DNA from: an uncultured Saprospiraceae bacterium
GTDB taxonomy: Bacteria > Bacteroidota > Bacteroidia > Chitinophagales > Saprospiraceae
Assembly: GCA_938015435.1 (NCBI GenBank)
Contig: CALLPN010000033.1
Coordinates: 1 to 45,978 of the forward strand
Direction: 5' to 3'
Length of the DNA: 45,978 nucleotides
The translations under genes and the position numbers were made by a program. Shown here piece after piece: positions 16,945-26,563 of the stretch; positions within the stretch are counted from its first letter, which is position 1, and every line of letters begins with the position of its first letter. The notes under the pieces are model-generated. The model did no database searches. It was given only the letters and a program-made list of their open reading frames with translations, and was not told where the DNA came from.

Positions 16945-17814
16945 ATGAACAGAAAATCATTTTTAAAGAACACGATCTTAGGAGCAGCAGGAATAGCAGC
17001 AACGACTAAAATAAACGCTAGCGAGCCTCGATCTACTTATGACAAATTAATGGATAGAGTGGGTTATAATCATATACCAAATAAAGAAAATAAAACTATG
17101 AAGTCGGTATTACATAAAGCAAATACAAGAGGAAATGCAAATCATGGTTGGCTCAATAGTCACCATACATTTAGTTTTGCAAATTATCATAATCCAGAGC
17201 GGATGAACTTTGGAGCCCTACGTGTACTCAATGATGATATCGTGAGTGCGGCTAGAGGATTCGGCAAGCATGCACATGACAATATGGAGATCATATCGAT
17301 ACCCTTATCTGGTGACCTCGAGCATGAAGATAATATGGGTAATAAGACTGTGATCAAGCAAGGAGATGTACAGATCATGAGTGCAGGGACAGGTGTCATG
17401 CACAGCGAGTATAATAAGAATAAAGATCAGGAGGTAAAGTTCTTGCAGATATGGGTATTTCCTAATCAAAAGAATGTGACGCCGAGGTATGATCAAATCA
17501 CGCTGGACCCTCAGAGCATGAAAAATACACTAGCTCAAATAGTATCCCCTAATCTAGAGGATGAAGGTGTGATGTCTCACCAAAATACTTATTTCCATAT
17601 GGGAGATTTGGAGAAAGATCTTTGCTTAACTTATGATATAAAATCTACTGGAAATGGAGTGTATGCTTTCGTATTAGAAGGCGATGTAACTATCGACAGT
17701 CAAGCGCTCAATAAGCGAGATGGATTTGGAATCTGGGATACGAGTTCGATTGAGATTACAGCAGATAGTAATACGAAGTTATTGTTGATGGAAGTGCCTA
17801 TGGAATTGTCTTAG
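16945..17814 (+). CDS. Pirin-family protein with N-terminal export signal
   Basis: A 289-residue protein. ATG 16945 is preferred to 16891 because it begins a Tat-like or Sec signal, NRKSFLKN followed by a hydrophobic stretch and AAG-I-A-A. The Tat match is imperfect: one Arg only. The pirin bicupin follows: GWLNSHHTFSFA, FGALRVLND, the metal ligands in KHAHDNMEI and MHSEYN, then GVMHSEYNKN and the shorter C-terminal cupin ending LLMEVPMELS. YhaK-type pirins can bind Fe and some have quercetinase activity; the substrate here is unknown. It directly follows the IS200-type element, and its 3' 640 bases recur at 20138-20780. Confidence 0.85.
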   Translation: MNRKSFLKNTILGAAGIAATTKINASEPRSTYDKLMDRVGYNHIPNKENKTMKSVLHKANTRGNANHGWLNSHHTFSFANYHNPERMNFGALRVLNDDIVSAARGFGKHAHDNMEIISIPLSGDLEHEDNMGNKTVIKQGDVQIMSAGTGVMHSEYNKNKDQEVKFLQIWVFPNQKNVTPRYDQITLDPQSMKNTLAQIVSPNLEDEGVMSHQNTYFHMGDLEKDLCLTYDIKSTGNGVYAFVLEGDVTIDSQALNKRDGFGIWDTSSIEITADSNTKLLLMEVPMELS

Positions 17815-17980
17815 ATCGAAAAAAATATGATACCTGGCAATACAAGTAATGTAAAATGTCTAGGAAATCTTAAATGCATTTGATTGAATAAGATTAGAAT
17901 ATTTGATATTTTTAAAAATATAATAGTATTTTGATTTTCAACCTTCAAGATAATTTAAAAGATATATAGCTAGAGAGCGA

Positions 17981-18012
17981 AAGCCTTTCCGCGAAATGGA
18001 AAGGCTTTTTTA
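17981..18012 (+). terminator. Intrinsic terminator downstream of pirin
   Basis: AAGCCTTTCC (17981-17990), a seven-base loop and GGAAAGGCTT (17998-18007) form a perfect 10-bp stem running into a T-tract. The remaining bases between 17815 and 18168 show no gene. Confidence 0.85.
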
Positions 18013-18168
18013 TTTGAATGTATTTATAGTAATAGGGGATGCTCTTTTTCAGAACGACTAGATAATGTTGGCTTTATGTTAAGAGCCGCTATTGATTCAT
18101 ATTCTATTCCTATGGTCGCAGTAGTACAACCATATTTTAAGTAATCTGAAACCTATAAATAGCTAGTT

Positions 18169-20064
18169 ATGCTTAATAAATATTTTCTTTTTTGTATTAG
18201 TTTTCTTTTTGCCGTCTATGCTAACGCTCAATGGCAGCAATTAAATGATATTCCATTTGAGACGAATCATTCAAACGGATTTGGAGCTAATGGGAAAGGT
18301 TATATAATAAAGGGTACACCTGATAATAATGGGGGGCAATTTCAAAACGAATTGTGGGAATACGATCCTCAAAGTGATAGCTGGGAAAATATGGGATTTG
18401 CTAGTGGCCCTAGTAGGGAGTTGGCAATAGGAGATGATATGGATGGGAAGTATTATTTTGGTTTTGGAGTGGGTAGAAGTGATCTATGGGTGTTTGATCC
18501 ATCAGATAGCTCTTTTACTGAGTTGCCTTCTTGTCCATGTGAGCCTAGAGGTCATCCAGCTTTTGTAGCACATTTAGGTAAGGTGTACGTTGGTGCAGGT
18601 TCTGGAAATTCTTCAGATTTAAAAGATTGGTGGGTCTATGATTTAGAATCGCAATCCTGGAGTGAAAAATCAGAAATAACAGGAGCGAATAGGCATCATC
18701 CTTATCAGTTTGGGATAGGAGGTGGAATTTATGTTGGAGGAGGACACATTGGTAATTGGTTGAGATTTGATATTGATACAGAGACATGGTCAGAAATTAA
18801 TAGTTTTCCGGAAGGAAGAGTAGCAGGTACTCAATTCAGCCACGAAGGGAATGGTTTTGTACTTTCTGGTGATGCAGCAAATCACGATATATTAGCAGAT
18901 AAACAATTCCTAGTGTATTTCGCCGACTTAGACGAATGGTTTGAATTGCCATTCGAGAGTGAAATGCATAGATGGGCTCCTTCTTCTTTTATCATTGAGA
19001 ATGAAATATTTTATTTCGGAGGAGTAACCTATGTTGGAGACGATGACTCTGATATGTGGAAGTTTGATCTTAATTCTGTTGAGTGTTTAGCTTCTACTAG
19101 TCATACTGCCGTTAATATTACAGAGAATAGTGTGGGTTTGTTTTTTACCAGTAGTCCTACTGGTCCTACGGACACTCTGCAGTGGAGGGTAGTTGGATCT
19201 CCAGAATGGAACTCTGTTCTCAATCCAGTAGCGTTATATCAATTGAATGATCTTATACCATGTACTGATTATGAGTTTAGATTAAATTATGGTTGCCCCT
19301 CAAATAATTCAGCATACACAGATATAAAATATTTTACTACAAAAGGATGTGGCGCATGTATAGACTTAACTTATTGTCAGATACAAGATGAGTTTTTAGC
19401 TCTTAATTGTTATGTGAATAGAGTTAAGATAAATGAATATGAAAATGTATCTGGGGATAATGAAGGGTTCCAAGAATTTACTTCATCAAGTGAGGCAGTT
19501 GTATTACAAGGAGAGTTATTAAATTTGGAGGTAGAACCTGGTTATACTGGGTCTACTCAAGATGGGGCTGTGAAAGTTTGGTTAGATCTGAATTCTGATG
19601 GTGATTATACATCAGATGAATTGATTTTGGAAGATTCTTCTGTCTCTAATTTATATTCTGGATCATTTGAAATTCCTCTAACTGCGGTTGCAGGAATTAC
19701 GAGAATGAGAATAATTTTTGACATTAATAGTATCGATGGCCCTTGTGCGGGTACAGTGTTTAGTGATGGAGAAGTTGAGGACTATTGTGTAACTATTGGA
19801 AATGGATTAACAGACTTGAATTTTATAGAAGATAAAAGTTCAATGAAAGCACATCCCAATCCTGCTAACCAATTGTTGCATTTGGATTTAAATTTACGAG
19901 AAGTAGAGTTTATTTCTATTTTTGATATTGACGGTAATAGAATGAAGGAAGTTTATACCGACTTTGAAAATATTGATGTTGGAGATTTAGGAAATGGAGT
20001 TTATATTTTGAAAATAGTTCAAAGCGAAGTTGTATCCTATATTAATATAATTAAACAGAACTAA
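18169..20064 (+). CDS. Secreted Kelch-repeat / GEVED protein with T9SS sorting domain
   Basis: A 631-residue protein. The signal peptide is residues 1-20 (ending YANA/QWQQ). About 25-300 are Kelch-type blades with recurring LWEYDPQSDSW, DLWVFDPSDSSF, WWVYDLESQSW and MWKFDLNSVE strands. About 305-395 is a fibronectin-III-like segment ending in a Cys-rich stretch (CGACIDLTYC). About 440-545 is a GEVED domain (AVKVWLDLNSDGDY ... SDGEVEDYCV). The last ~75 residues are a Por-type C-terminal sorting domain (HPNPANQLLHLDL ... LGNGVYILKI), which marks cargo of the type IX secretion system. It is probably surface-anchored or released, and its ligand is unknown. It sits between two copies of the pirin sequence. 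Confidence 0.9.
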   Translation: MLNKYFLFCISFLFAVYANAQWQQLNDIPFETNHSNGFGANGKGYIIKGTPDNNGGQFQNELWEYDPQSDSWENMGFASGPSRELAIGDDMDGKYYFGFGVGRSDLWVFDPSDSSFTELPSCPCEPRGHPAFVAHLGKVYVGAGSGNSSDLKDWWVYDLESQSWSEKSEITGANRHHPYQFGIGGGIYVGGGHIGNWLRFDIDTETWSEINSFPEGRVAGTQFSHEGNGFVLSGDAANHDILADKQFLVYFADLDEWFELPFESEMHRWAPSSFIIENEIFYFGGVTYVGDDDSDMWKFDLNSVECLASTSHTAVNITENSVGLFFTSSPTGPTDTLQWRVVGSPEWNSVLNPVALYQLNDLIPCTDYEFRLNYGCPSNNSAYTDIKYFTTKGCGACIDLTYCQIQDEFLALNCYVNRVKINEYENVSGDNEGFQEFTSSSEAVVLQGELLNLEVEPGYTGSTQDGAVKVWLDLNSDGDYTSDELILEDSSVSNLYSGSFEIPLTAVAGITRMRIIFDINSIDGPCAGTVFSDGEVEDYCVTIGNGLTDLNFIEDKSSMKAHPNPANQLLHLDLNLREVEFISIFDIDGNRMKEVYTDFENIDVGDLGNGVYILKIVQSEVVSYINIIKQN

Positions 20065-20137
20065 GCTTATATCTACAATCGATTTTTTGTGAGCGTAATA
20101 ATTGAATCTATTCTAATCGTCTCTTATTTTCATTAAT

Positions 20138-20780
20138 ATTTAGTTTTGCAAATTATCATAATCCAGAGCGGATGAACTTTGGAGCTCTACGTGTACTCAA
20201 TGATGGTATCGTGAGTGCGGCTAGAGGATTCGGCAAGCATGCACATGACAATATGGAGATCATATCGATACCCTTATCTGGTGACCTCGAGCATGAAGAT
20301 AATATGGGTAATAAGACTGTGGTCAAGCAAGGAGATGTACAGATCATGAGTGCAGGTACAGGTGTAATGCACAGCGAGTATAATAAGAATAAAGATCAGG
20401 AGGTAAAGTTCTTACAGATATGGGTATTTCCTAATCAAAAGAATGTGACGCCGAGGTATGATCAAATTACGTTGGACCCTCAGAGCATGAAAAATACACT
20501 AGCTCAAATAGTATCGCCTAATCTAGACGATGAAGGTGTGATGTCTCACCAAAACACTTATTTCCATATGGGAGATTTGGAGAAAGATCTTTGCTTAACC
20601 TATGATATAAAATCTACTGGTAATGGAGTATATGCTTTCGTATTAGAAGGTGATGTAACTATCGACGGTCAAGCGCTCAATAAGCGAGATGGATTTGGAG
20701 TCTGGGATACGAGTTCGATTGAGATTACAGCAGATAGTAATGCCAAGTTATTGTTGATGGAAGTGCCTATGGAATTGTAG
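20138..20780 (+). pseudogene. 5'-truncated recent duplicate of the pirin gene
   Basis: These bases repeat 17169-17814 almost exactly. The encoded 202 residues from ATG 20172 differ from the first copy at about six positions (e.g. D/G, I/V, E/D, S/G) and lack only the final Ser. The duplicate begins abruptly inside the codons for TFSFANYH, so the signal sequence and the first strands of the cupin are missing, although all four metal ligands (HAH, MHSE) remain. Similarity stops at both ends. An ATG-initiated shortened protein is possible, but without the first strands it is unlikely to fold normally. The duplication is recent. Confidence 0.8.
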
Positions 20781-20850
20781 TCAGGAGTCAACGAAAGTAA
20801 ATAATCAATTGGATATGCTATTCAGCTTTACTTTCAAGATGTATAAAAAG

Positions 20851-20898
20851 AAAACGACACTTGTTTATTGTAATTAAATAATTGTCGTTTTTCTTTTT
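20851..20898. terminator. Bidirectional terminator
   Basis: AAAACGACA (20851-20859) pairs with TGTCGTTTT (20883-20891). T-runs follow on the plus strand and, via the AAAAAG before it, on the minus strand. It sits between two converging transcripts, the truncated pirin (+) and the polyamine operon (-). The rest of 20781-21101 shows nothing else. Confidence 0.65.
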
Positions 20899-21101
20899 AA
20901 TATTCTCAAAGCATTTTTAATTCGTTAGTTAACTCTTTAGCTATTTTTCTTATTCCAGCTGTAATGTTTTCATTGCTCTGCTCTGCTATAGAATTGTAAT
21001 TGGTATTAGTATAGTTGAGGTGAGACAGATATATTATTCATTAAACCGACGGCATCTTGACGAGAAATTATTTATTCTGTGATGTTCAATGCAGATATCT
21101 A

Positions 21102-22076
21102 CTACCAACCCAGCACCCAAGCAAATATCAATGGAGCTACTATTGTAGCGTCACTCTCAATTATAAATTTTGGTGTATCTATAGTTAATTTTCCCCAAGT
21201 TATTTTTTCATTAGGTACGGCTCCGGAGTAAGATCCATAGCTCGTAGTACTATCACTGATTTGGCAAAAATATGACCACATTGGAGCACTTTCTATTTCT
21301 AGATCTTGGTGTAACATGGGGACTACGCAGATTGGAAAATCACCAGCGATACCACCTCCAATTTGAAAAAATCCTACGCCTTTATCTTTTGCATTATCTT
21401 GATACCATTGCGCCAAGTACATCATGTATTCAATTCCGCTTTTCATCGTCGAAGGATTCATACTTCCTTGGATGCAGTAGGAAGCAAAGAAATTTCCACA
21501 GGTACTATCTTCCCATCCAGGTACAATGATAGGTAGGTTCTTTTCCGCGGCAGCGAGTAGCCAACTGTGCTTAGGATCGATCTGATATTTATCTTCTAAT
21601 TCTCCGCTCAGCAGTATCTTATAGAAGTATTCGTAAGGGAAATATCTTTCACCTTTATTATCGGCATCCTTCCATACCTTATGCAGATGATCTTCTATCC
21701 GTCTCATCGCTTCCATCTCAGGTATACAAGTGTCAGTCACTCTATTGTAATGTTGATCTAAAAGATCTTGCTCTTCTTGTGGAGACAGATCTCTATAGTT
21801 AGGTATCCTTTTGTAATGGTCATGGGCTACCAAATTGAATACATCCTCTTCGAGATTGGCACCTGTACATGTGATGATGTGTACTTTATCTTGTCTGATC
21901 ATCTCAGCAAGGGATAAACCCAACTCAGCAGTACTCATAGCGCCCGCAAGAGTGATCATCATTTTGTTGCCTTGGTTCAATTGATCTTCATACGCTTTAG
22001 CAGCATCTACCAATGATGCCGCATTGAAGTGGCGATAATGATGTTCGATGAAATTGGATACTGGTCCTCTAGTCAT
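21102..22076 (-). CDS. Deoxyhypusine-synthase-like protein
   Basis: A 324-residue member of the NAD-dependent deoxyhypusine synthase family. Visible signatures are MMITLAGAMSTAELG for the nucleotide-binding region, IITCTGANLEED, VPGWEDSTCGN, FQIGGGIAGDFPIC and the C-terminal active-site TWGKL with the lysine (K296) that forms the enzyme-substrate imine. Bacteria lack eIF5A, so bacterial members are thought to make homospermidine or related polyamines from putrescine and spermidine-like donors. It is the last gene of a run with arginine decarboxylase and agmatinase-like genes, which would supply putrescine. The gap to the preceding gene is only four bases. Confidence 0.9.
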   Translation of the reverse strand: MTRGPVSNFIEHHYRHFNAASLVDAAKAYEDQLNQGNKMMITLAGAMSTAELGLSLAEMIRQDKVHIITCTGANLEEDVFNLVAHDHYKRIPNYRDLSPQEEQDLLDQHYNRVTDTCIPEMEAMRRIEDHLHKVWKDADNKGERYFPYEYFYKILLSGELEDKYQIDPKHSWLLAAAEKNLPIIVPGWEDSTCGNFFASYCIQGSMNPSTMKSGIEYMMYLAQWYQDNAKDKGVGFFQIGGGIAGDFPICVVPMLHQDLEIESAPMWSYFCQISDSTTSYGSYSGAVPNEKITWGKLTIDTPKFIIESDATIVAPLIFAWVLGW

Positions 22077-22080
22077 GGCT

Positions 22081-22482
22081 TTATTGTTCTATGTGTTTTT
22101 TAAAATTGATGAGAATATTTCGCCACCACTCAGCTTGATTCTCTGTGCTGTTTCTAGCGTCTAATTCTACTTTTTGTATGATTTGTACCTTATTACACAG
22201 TTGTTGAAAAGAGGTTTCTATTTCCCTTTTGTCTTTTAGTGAATATCTAATTTTTTTGAATTCAATTATTTCTAGATATGATCCTTCTAATGTGAATTTA
22301 CTTTTTTTGTCCTTGGAATTCATCACATATTTAAATGAACTTCCAATTTGAAAATTATTAATAGCCTCAATGGTACTCCAATCTTGATGTCCTTGATACC
22401 ATTCAATTATATTTTCTGGTGTATTCCAAGCATTCCAAACATCATTGAGCTTGCCGCAAATAATGATTTTTAAGAGTATCAT
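22081..22482 (-). CDS. SRPBCC (AHSA1/START-like) domain protein
   Basis: A 133-residue protein with the helix-grip pattern of SRPBCC proteins: an N-terminal strand, then VWNAWNTPENIIEWYQG (the typical W-x-x-W-T/N-P-E-x-I-x-x-W), IGSSFKYVMN, an EGSYLEI-x-x-x-K-K-I-RYSL strand pair, and WW-x-N-I-L-x-N-F-K-K-H-I at the C-terminal helix. The usual TF..E...G..V.L.W segments are weakly conserved. Such proteins bind small hydrophobic ligands; the ligand is not evident. It lies inside the polyamine operon, 36 bases after the nitrilase gene and four before the deoxyhypusine-synthase-like gene. Confidence 0.8.
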   Translation of the reverse strand: MILLKIIICGKLNDVWNAWNTPENIIEWYQGHQDWSTIEAINNFQIGSSFKYVMNSKDKKSKFTLEGSYLEIIEFKKIRYSLKDKREIETSFQQLCNKVQIIQKVELDARNSTENQAEWWRNILINFKKHIEQ

Positions 22483-22518
22483 GATTCCTTAGTTTGGCCT
22501 TTTATTAATTGTTTGCTG

Positions 22519-24045
22519 TCAGGTTTTTGTAAGAGTAAAAACGTCTTTCCTTCTATCATGAAGATTTCTGACACTTCCAAATCTATTGAGTTCTCTTAGT
22601 AGATCGATGTCTACATCTGCGATTAACGTCATTTCAGTATTAGGCGTAGCTTCTGCCTTGATACCGTTTGATGGAAATGAAAAATCACAAGGAGTAAAAA
22701 CCATTGACTGTGCAAACTGAATATCCATATTATGCACATTGGGTAGATTTCCTACACTACCAGCGATAGCAACGTAACATTCATTTTCTATAGCTCTGGC
22801 TTGTGCGCAATGTCTTACTCTAGAGTAACCATTTTGCGTATCAGTCAAAAATGGAATAAATAAAATGTCCATTCCCTCATCAGCCAAAAGTCTACTTAGT
22901 TCTGGAAATTCCGAATCGTAGCAAATAAGTATTCCTATCTTACCGCAGTCTGTATCATATACTTTTAACTCAGTACCTCCTTGCATACCCCATACTTTTG
23001 CTTCGTCAGGGGTGACATGTAGCTTTTCATATCGTTCTATCGTACCGTCTCTTTTACATAGATATCCTACATTGTACAAGTTTCCATTTTTCATCTCTGG
23101 CATACTTCCAGAGATGATATTGATATTGTATGATATAGAAAGATCAGAAAATTTCTGAACTATTTTTTCAGTGTATTTGGCAAGTTCTCTGATAGCTTCT
23201 GAACCTGACAGATGGTTGTTTTCAGCCATCAGTGGTGCGTTGAAAAATTCAGGAAATAACGCAAAATCAGATCGATATCCGGCTACTGCATCTACAAAGT
23301 ATTCCGCTTGCTGCAGTAGATCGTCTAACTTATTATATGGCCGCATTTGCCATTGAATTAATCCAATTCTTACTACACTTTTTTTCGTAGCCGCTTTTTT
23401 CGTAGCTCTTTGATAATATATATTATCCCATTCCAAAAGCACTGCCACTTCATTAGAATCAGTATCGCCATCTAAGTAGCCTTTCATCACTTTTACAGGA
23501 TGGAAATCATTTGATATCTGAAAGTTGAGGACAGGGTCGTTTATTTCTTTACGTTTTACCTTTTCTATATATTCTTTGGGCGATAGTTCGTTAATGTATT
23601 TGTGATAATTGGGTATACGTCCACCAAATGCGATTCCTCTGAGATTTAGTTGTTCGCATAATTCTTTTCTGTAATCATACAATCTTCTACCTAATCTCAG
23701 TCCGCGAAATTCTGGTTTGATGAATACGTCTATTCCATATAATACATCTCCTTGATCATTATGAGAGTCGAAAGTATAGTTTTGAGTTATTTCTTTATAT
23801 GTGTGGCTTTCAGAAAATTCATCGTAATCTACTATTATAGAAAGTGCGCATCCCGCCAACTGTCCATTGATTTTGATCACTACTTGCCCTTTCCCAAATT
23901 TACTTATTAAGGATTGAATATGTATTTCTTTCCAATAGGATTCTGGCATGTTTTGGTACGCCAAGATCATTGCATCTTTCAATTCTGCATAATCTTCTAT
24001 GCTAAGGTATTTTAATTCTATATTATCTATTTCTTGTATTTTCAT
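22519..24045 (-). CDS. GNAT acetyltransferase fused to carbon-nitrogen hydrolase (nitrilase family)
   Basis: A 508-residue two-domain protein. Residues about 1-205 form a GNAT domain; the acetyl-CoA loop reads PEFRGLRLGRRLY. About 222-505 form a nitrilase-superfamily amidase with the triad Glu (LFPEFFNAP), Lys (YEKLHVTPDE) and Cys (ILICYDSEFPE) all in place. The fusion is a recognised Bacteroidota family. In this operon it could hydrolyse or acetylate an amide or carbamoyl derivative of a polyamine, by analogy with N-carbamoylputrescine amidase, but the substrate is unproven. It is 12 bases downstream of the agmatinase-like gene. Confidence 0.9.
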   Translation of the reverse strand: MKIQEIDNIELKYLSIEDYAELKDAMILAYQNMPESYWKEIHIQSLISKFGKGQVVIKINGQLAGCALSIIVDYDEFSESHTYKEITQNYTFDSHNDQGDVLYGIDVFIKPEFRGLRLGRRLYDYRKELCEQLNLRGIAFGGRIPNYHKYINELSPKEYIEKVKRKEINDPVLNFQISNDFHPVKVMKGYLDGDTDSNEVAVLLEWDNIYYQRATKKAATKKSVVRIGLIQWQMRPYNKLDDLLQQAEYFVDAVAGYRSDFALFPEFFNAPLMAENNHLSGSEAIRELAKYTEKIVQKFSDLSISYNINIISGSMPEMKNGNLYNVGYLCKRDGTIERYEKLHVTPDEAKVWGMQGGTELKVYDTDCGKIGILICYDSEFPELSRLLADEGMDILFIPFLTDTQNGYSRVRHCAQARAIENECYVAIAGSVGNLPNVHNMDIQFAQSMVFTPCDFSFPSNGIKAEATPNTEMTLIADVDIDLLRELNRFGSVRNLHDRRKDVFTLTKT

Positions 24046-24057
24046 TTCAAATTTGAA

Positions 24058-24900
24058 TTAAGAAAATTTATAAGAAAGCATTTTGTAATACAGCTTCGCT
24101 GCTAAAAATTCCGAAGCTTTATGACCTACTATTGGAGCAAGTTCTACAATGTCGAATCCCACTACATTTTTTTCTTCGAATACTTTTTTGAGAAAGTCTG
24201 TGACCGTATACCAGTTTAATCCTCCAGGCTCAGGTGTGCCAGTGGCAGGTAATATGGATGGATCAAATGCATCAAGATCAAATGTGATGTAAACATCATC
24301 TGTTATCTTTTCAAGAGCTTGTTTTTGCCAACCTATACTTTTTCTGATTTCATCAGCGAAGAATACATTGTCGTAATTCATATGCTCTTTCTCTGATGCA
24401 TCCATACTACGGATACCTACTTGTACAAGATTACAATTTTTGCTCGCATCGTATACTGCACAAGCATGATTATATGGAGTACCCTCGTAGCTCGGTCTTA
24501 GATCTGCATGCGCATCTATTTGTAGGACTGTGAGGTTATCAAAGTGCTCGTAATGTGCCTGGATAGGTCCGATGCTTACACTGTGTTCGCCTCCAAAGAA
24601 TGTTAAGAATTTACCTTCTTTTAGCAGCTCTTTAGTGTTGGAGTATGTATGTTGATACATTTCTTCAGGAGTATCAAATGAAGGAGTCTGTGGTAATGTA
24701 TGGATCCCTTTAAGATAGACTTCAGTATCTGTTTCTATATCATAGAGTTCCATGTTTTCTGCAGCATCCATAAAAGCTGCAAACCCTTTGTCTGCTCCTT
24801 TGCCCCATGTACTTGTACCATCATATGGTATGGACTGAAGATATACGGCTGATGCATCTTTGGTCGCGTACCTATCTTCTATTCCAGCGAAAGTTTTCAT
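24058..24900 (-). CDS. speB: Agmatinase / arginase-family ureohydrolase
   Basis: A 280-residue protein with all ureohydrolase metal motifs: GGEHSVS, DAHADLRPSYEG and TFDLDAFDPSILPATGTP, plus a closing DIVELAP. The family hydrolyses guanidino compounds to urea using a two-Mn2+ centre. It lies 30 bases after arginine decarboxylase, so agmatine to putrescine is the natural reading, although an arginase or another guanidinohydrolase activity cannot be excluded from sequence alone. It is part of the polyamine operon that ends with the deoxyhypusine-synthase-like gene. Confidence 0.9.
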   Translation of the reverse strand: MKTFAGIEDRYATKDASAVYLQSIPYDGTSTWGKGADKGFAAFMDAAENMELYDIETDTEVYLKGIHTLPQTPSFDTPEEMYQHTYSNTKELLKEGKFLTFFGGEHSVSIGPIQAHYEHFDNLTVLQIDAHADLRPSYEGTPYNHACAVYDASKNCNLVQVGIRSMDASEKEHMNYDNVFFADEIRKSIGWQKQALEKITDDVYITFDLDAFDPSILPATGTPEPGGLNWYTVTDFLKKVFEEKNVVGFDIVELAPIVGHKASEFLAAKLYYKMLSYKFS

Positions 24901-24930
24901 TGTATTACTTTGATTTTGTAATGGTGTGTA

Positions 24931-26337
24931 TTAGTAGCCTAGGATGTCAAGCATTTGATCTACAGTTTGTTCTTTACGGTAGATTCTATCTACATAGTTA
25001 CCCGTTTCATCGCGATCTATGATGATCATTTTGGGGGAGGGGATAAGACAATGCTTTATCCCGCCATATCCACTTATCGAATCTTGATATGCTCCTGTAT
25101 GGAAAAATCCTATGTATAACGGTTCTTGATCTTCTTCAGAATATTTGGGCAGGAATAGTTGCTGATTCATATCTTCACTATTGTAATAATCAGAATGATC
25201 ACAGCTTATTCCACCTATATTAACCCTAGTATATTCATTATGCCACTTGTTGATAGGAAGCATGATAAATTTTTCATTTATAGACCATGCATCGGGTATG
25301 GTATTCATTAGACTATTGTCTACCATATACCACATTTCTGCATCATTCTGCTCTTTTTGCTCTAGTACGGAGAAGATAGTAGCACCACTTTCACCAACGG
25401 TGTATTTACCAAATTCTGTAAAGATGTCTGGTTCTTCTATCTTTGCTTCGCGACAAGCTTCTGCGATATTACCTACAAGTTCATTGATGATGTATTCATA
25501 GTTGTAATCGAAGCCTAGATTATTTCTAATCGGAAATCCACCGCCTAGGTCTATGGCTTTCATTTCAGGACATACCTGTTTCAAGTCCACAAAAAGCTTC
25601 ATCGCTTTCTGAAATTCACCCCAATAATACATATTGTCTTTGATGCCAGAGTCTATAAAGAAGTGCATCATTTTGAGACTTATACTATCGTTGCCCTTGA
25701 TTTCATTTTTATAGAAATCTAATATTTCATCAGACCTAATCCCTAATCTTGAAGTATAGTAAGCCGTTTGTGGTTCTTCGTCGATAGCCATTCTTACACC
25801 TATCTTTAAAGGTTTATCTAGGTTTTTTGCATATCGTTTTACTCTTTGCAACTCTGACTTGGAATCAAGGATTAGCATAGAATTGTAGAACCCGTCTTTA
25901 TTGAGCCTAGCTATTTTTTGTAGGTAATCTTCCGTCTTGTAACCATTGTGTATGATTATAATATTCTTATCTATTTCACCCTCATCTAATAGCTTGTAAA
26001 TGAGGTCAATATCGAAGGATGATGATGTTTCTAACTGAACACCCTCTCTAACTGCAGACTTTACCACATGAGAAAAATGACAACATTTAGTACAGTAAGC
26101 ATAATAGTATTTGCCTTTGTATTTATGTTTTTTGATAGCTCTACGAAATAGATTTTGAGCCTTTTTAATTTGCTCACCTATCCTTGGCAGGTACATCAAC
26201 TTGAATGGTGTACCATACTTTTCCACTAAGTACTTTAATGATACTCCATGGAATGTCAGGTATCCGTCCTTTAGATCAAATCCTTCTTGTGGAAAGGTGT
26301 AACTCTGATCTATAAGATCGAAATATGTATTCTTCAT
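24931..26337 (-). CDS. speA: Arginine decarboxylase (PLP, alanine-racemase fold)
   Basis: A 468-residue fold-III PLP decarboxylase. The Schiff-base Lys is in YYYAYCTKCCHF (K84), where diaminopimelate and ornithine decarboxylases have 'YALKAN'. Other signatures are ETSSSFDIDL, AIDLGGGFPI, FTEFGKYTVGESG and the catalytic GISCDHSD. It matches the compact Bacteroidota arginine decarboxylases rather than the 650-residue E. coli SpeA. The product, agmatine, would pass to the ureohydrolase encoded next. Its start codon follows directly on the stop codon of the small acidic gene upstream, so the two are probably co-transcribed from the promoter at 26564-26592. Confidence 0.9.
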   Translation of the reverse strand: MKNTYFDLIDQSYTFPQEGFDLKDGYLTFHGVSLKYLVEKYGTPFKLMYLPRIGEQIKKAQNLFRRAIKKHKYKGKYYYAYCTKCCHFSHVVKSAVREGVQLETSSSFDIDLIYKLLDEGEIDKNIIIIHNGYKTEDYLQKIARLNKDGFYNSMLILDSKSELQRVKRYAKNLDKPLKIGVRMAIDEEPQTAYYTSRLGIRSDEILDFYKNEIKGNDSISLKMMHFFIDSGIKDNMYYWGEFQKAMKLFVDLKQVCPEMKAIDLGGGFPIRNNLGFDYNYEYIINELVGNIAEACREAKIEEPDIFTEFGKYTVGESGATIFSVLEQKEQNDAEMWYMVDNSLMNTIPDAWSINEKFIMLPINKWHNEYTRVNIGGISCDHSDYYNSEDMNQQLFLPKYSEEDQEPLYIGFFHTGAYQDSISGYGGIKHCLIPSPKMIIIDRDETGNYVDRIYRKEQTVDQMLDILGY

Positions 26338-26523
26338 TTACTCCTCTTCGTCTTTATCATTTGGCAATTCAAAATCATTGTCATCATCGTCTTGTGCGAG
26401 CCAATGATTTTTATGTTTGTATTTCTCTTTGACACTCATTGGTTTTCCATGGTGAAGCGTATCACCTATCTGATCTTTTTGTTTAGGAGTTAGTTCCTTT
26501 TTATGCTTTTTACGAAGTGGCAT
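26338..26523 (-). CDS. Small charged protein of unknown function, first gene of the polyamine operon
   Basis: A 61-residue protein with a basic first half (PLRKKHKKELTPKQKD) and an acidic end (QDDDDNDFELPNDKDEEE). There is no signal peptide or membrane segment. Its stop codon abuts the arginine decarboxylase start codon, and a clear TGTGACC / TCTCTAT promoter-like pair stands 40 bases upstream. It may help tune decarboxylase translation by coupling or act as a small intracellular regulator; neither is shown. I do not recognise the family. Confidence 0.65.
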   Translation of the reverse strand: MPLRKKHKKELTPKQKDQIGDTLHHGKPMSVKEKYKHKNHWLAQDDDDNDFELPNDKDEEE

Positions 26524-26563
26524 AACTGTCGTTTTGTAATAGTTAATAAAGAATATCTATATG

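Noticed and set aside
20172..20780. Second functional pirin gene
   Set aside because: It lacks the first strands of the cupin and the export signal present in the near-identical first copy; treated as a truncated duplicate.
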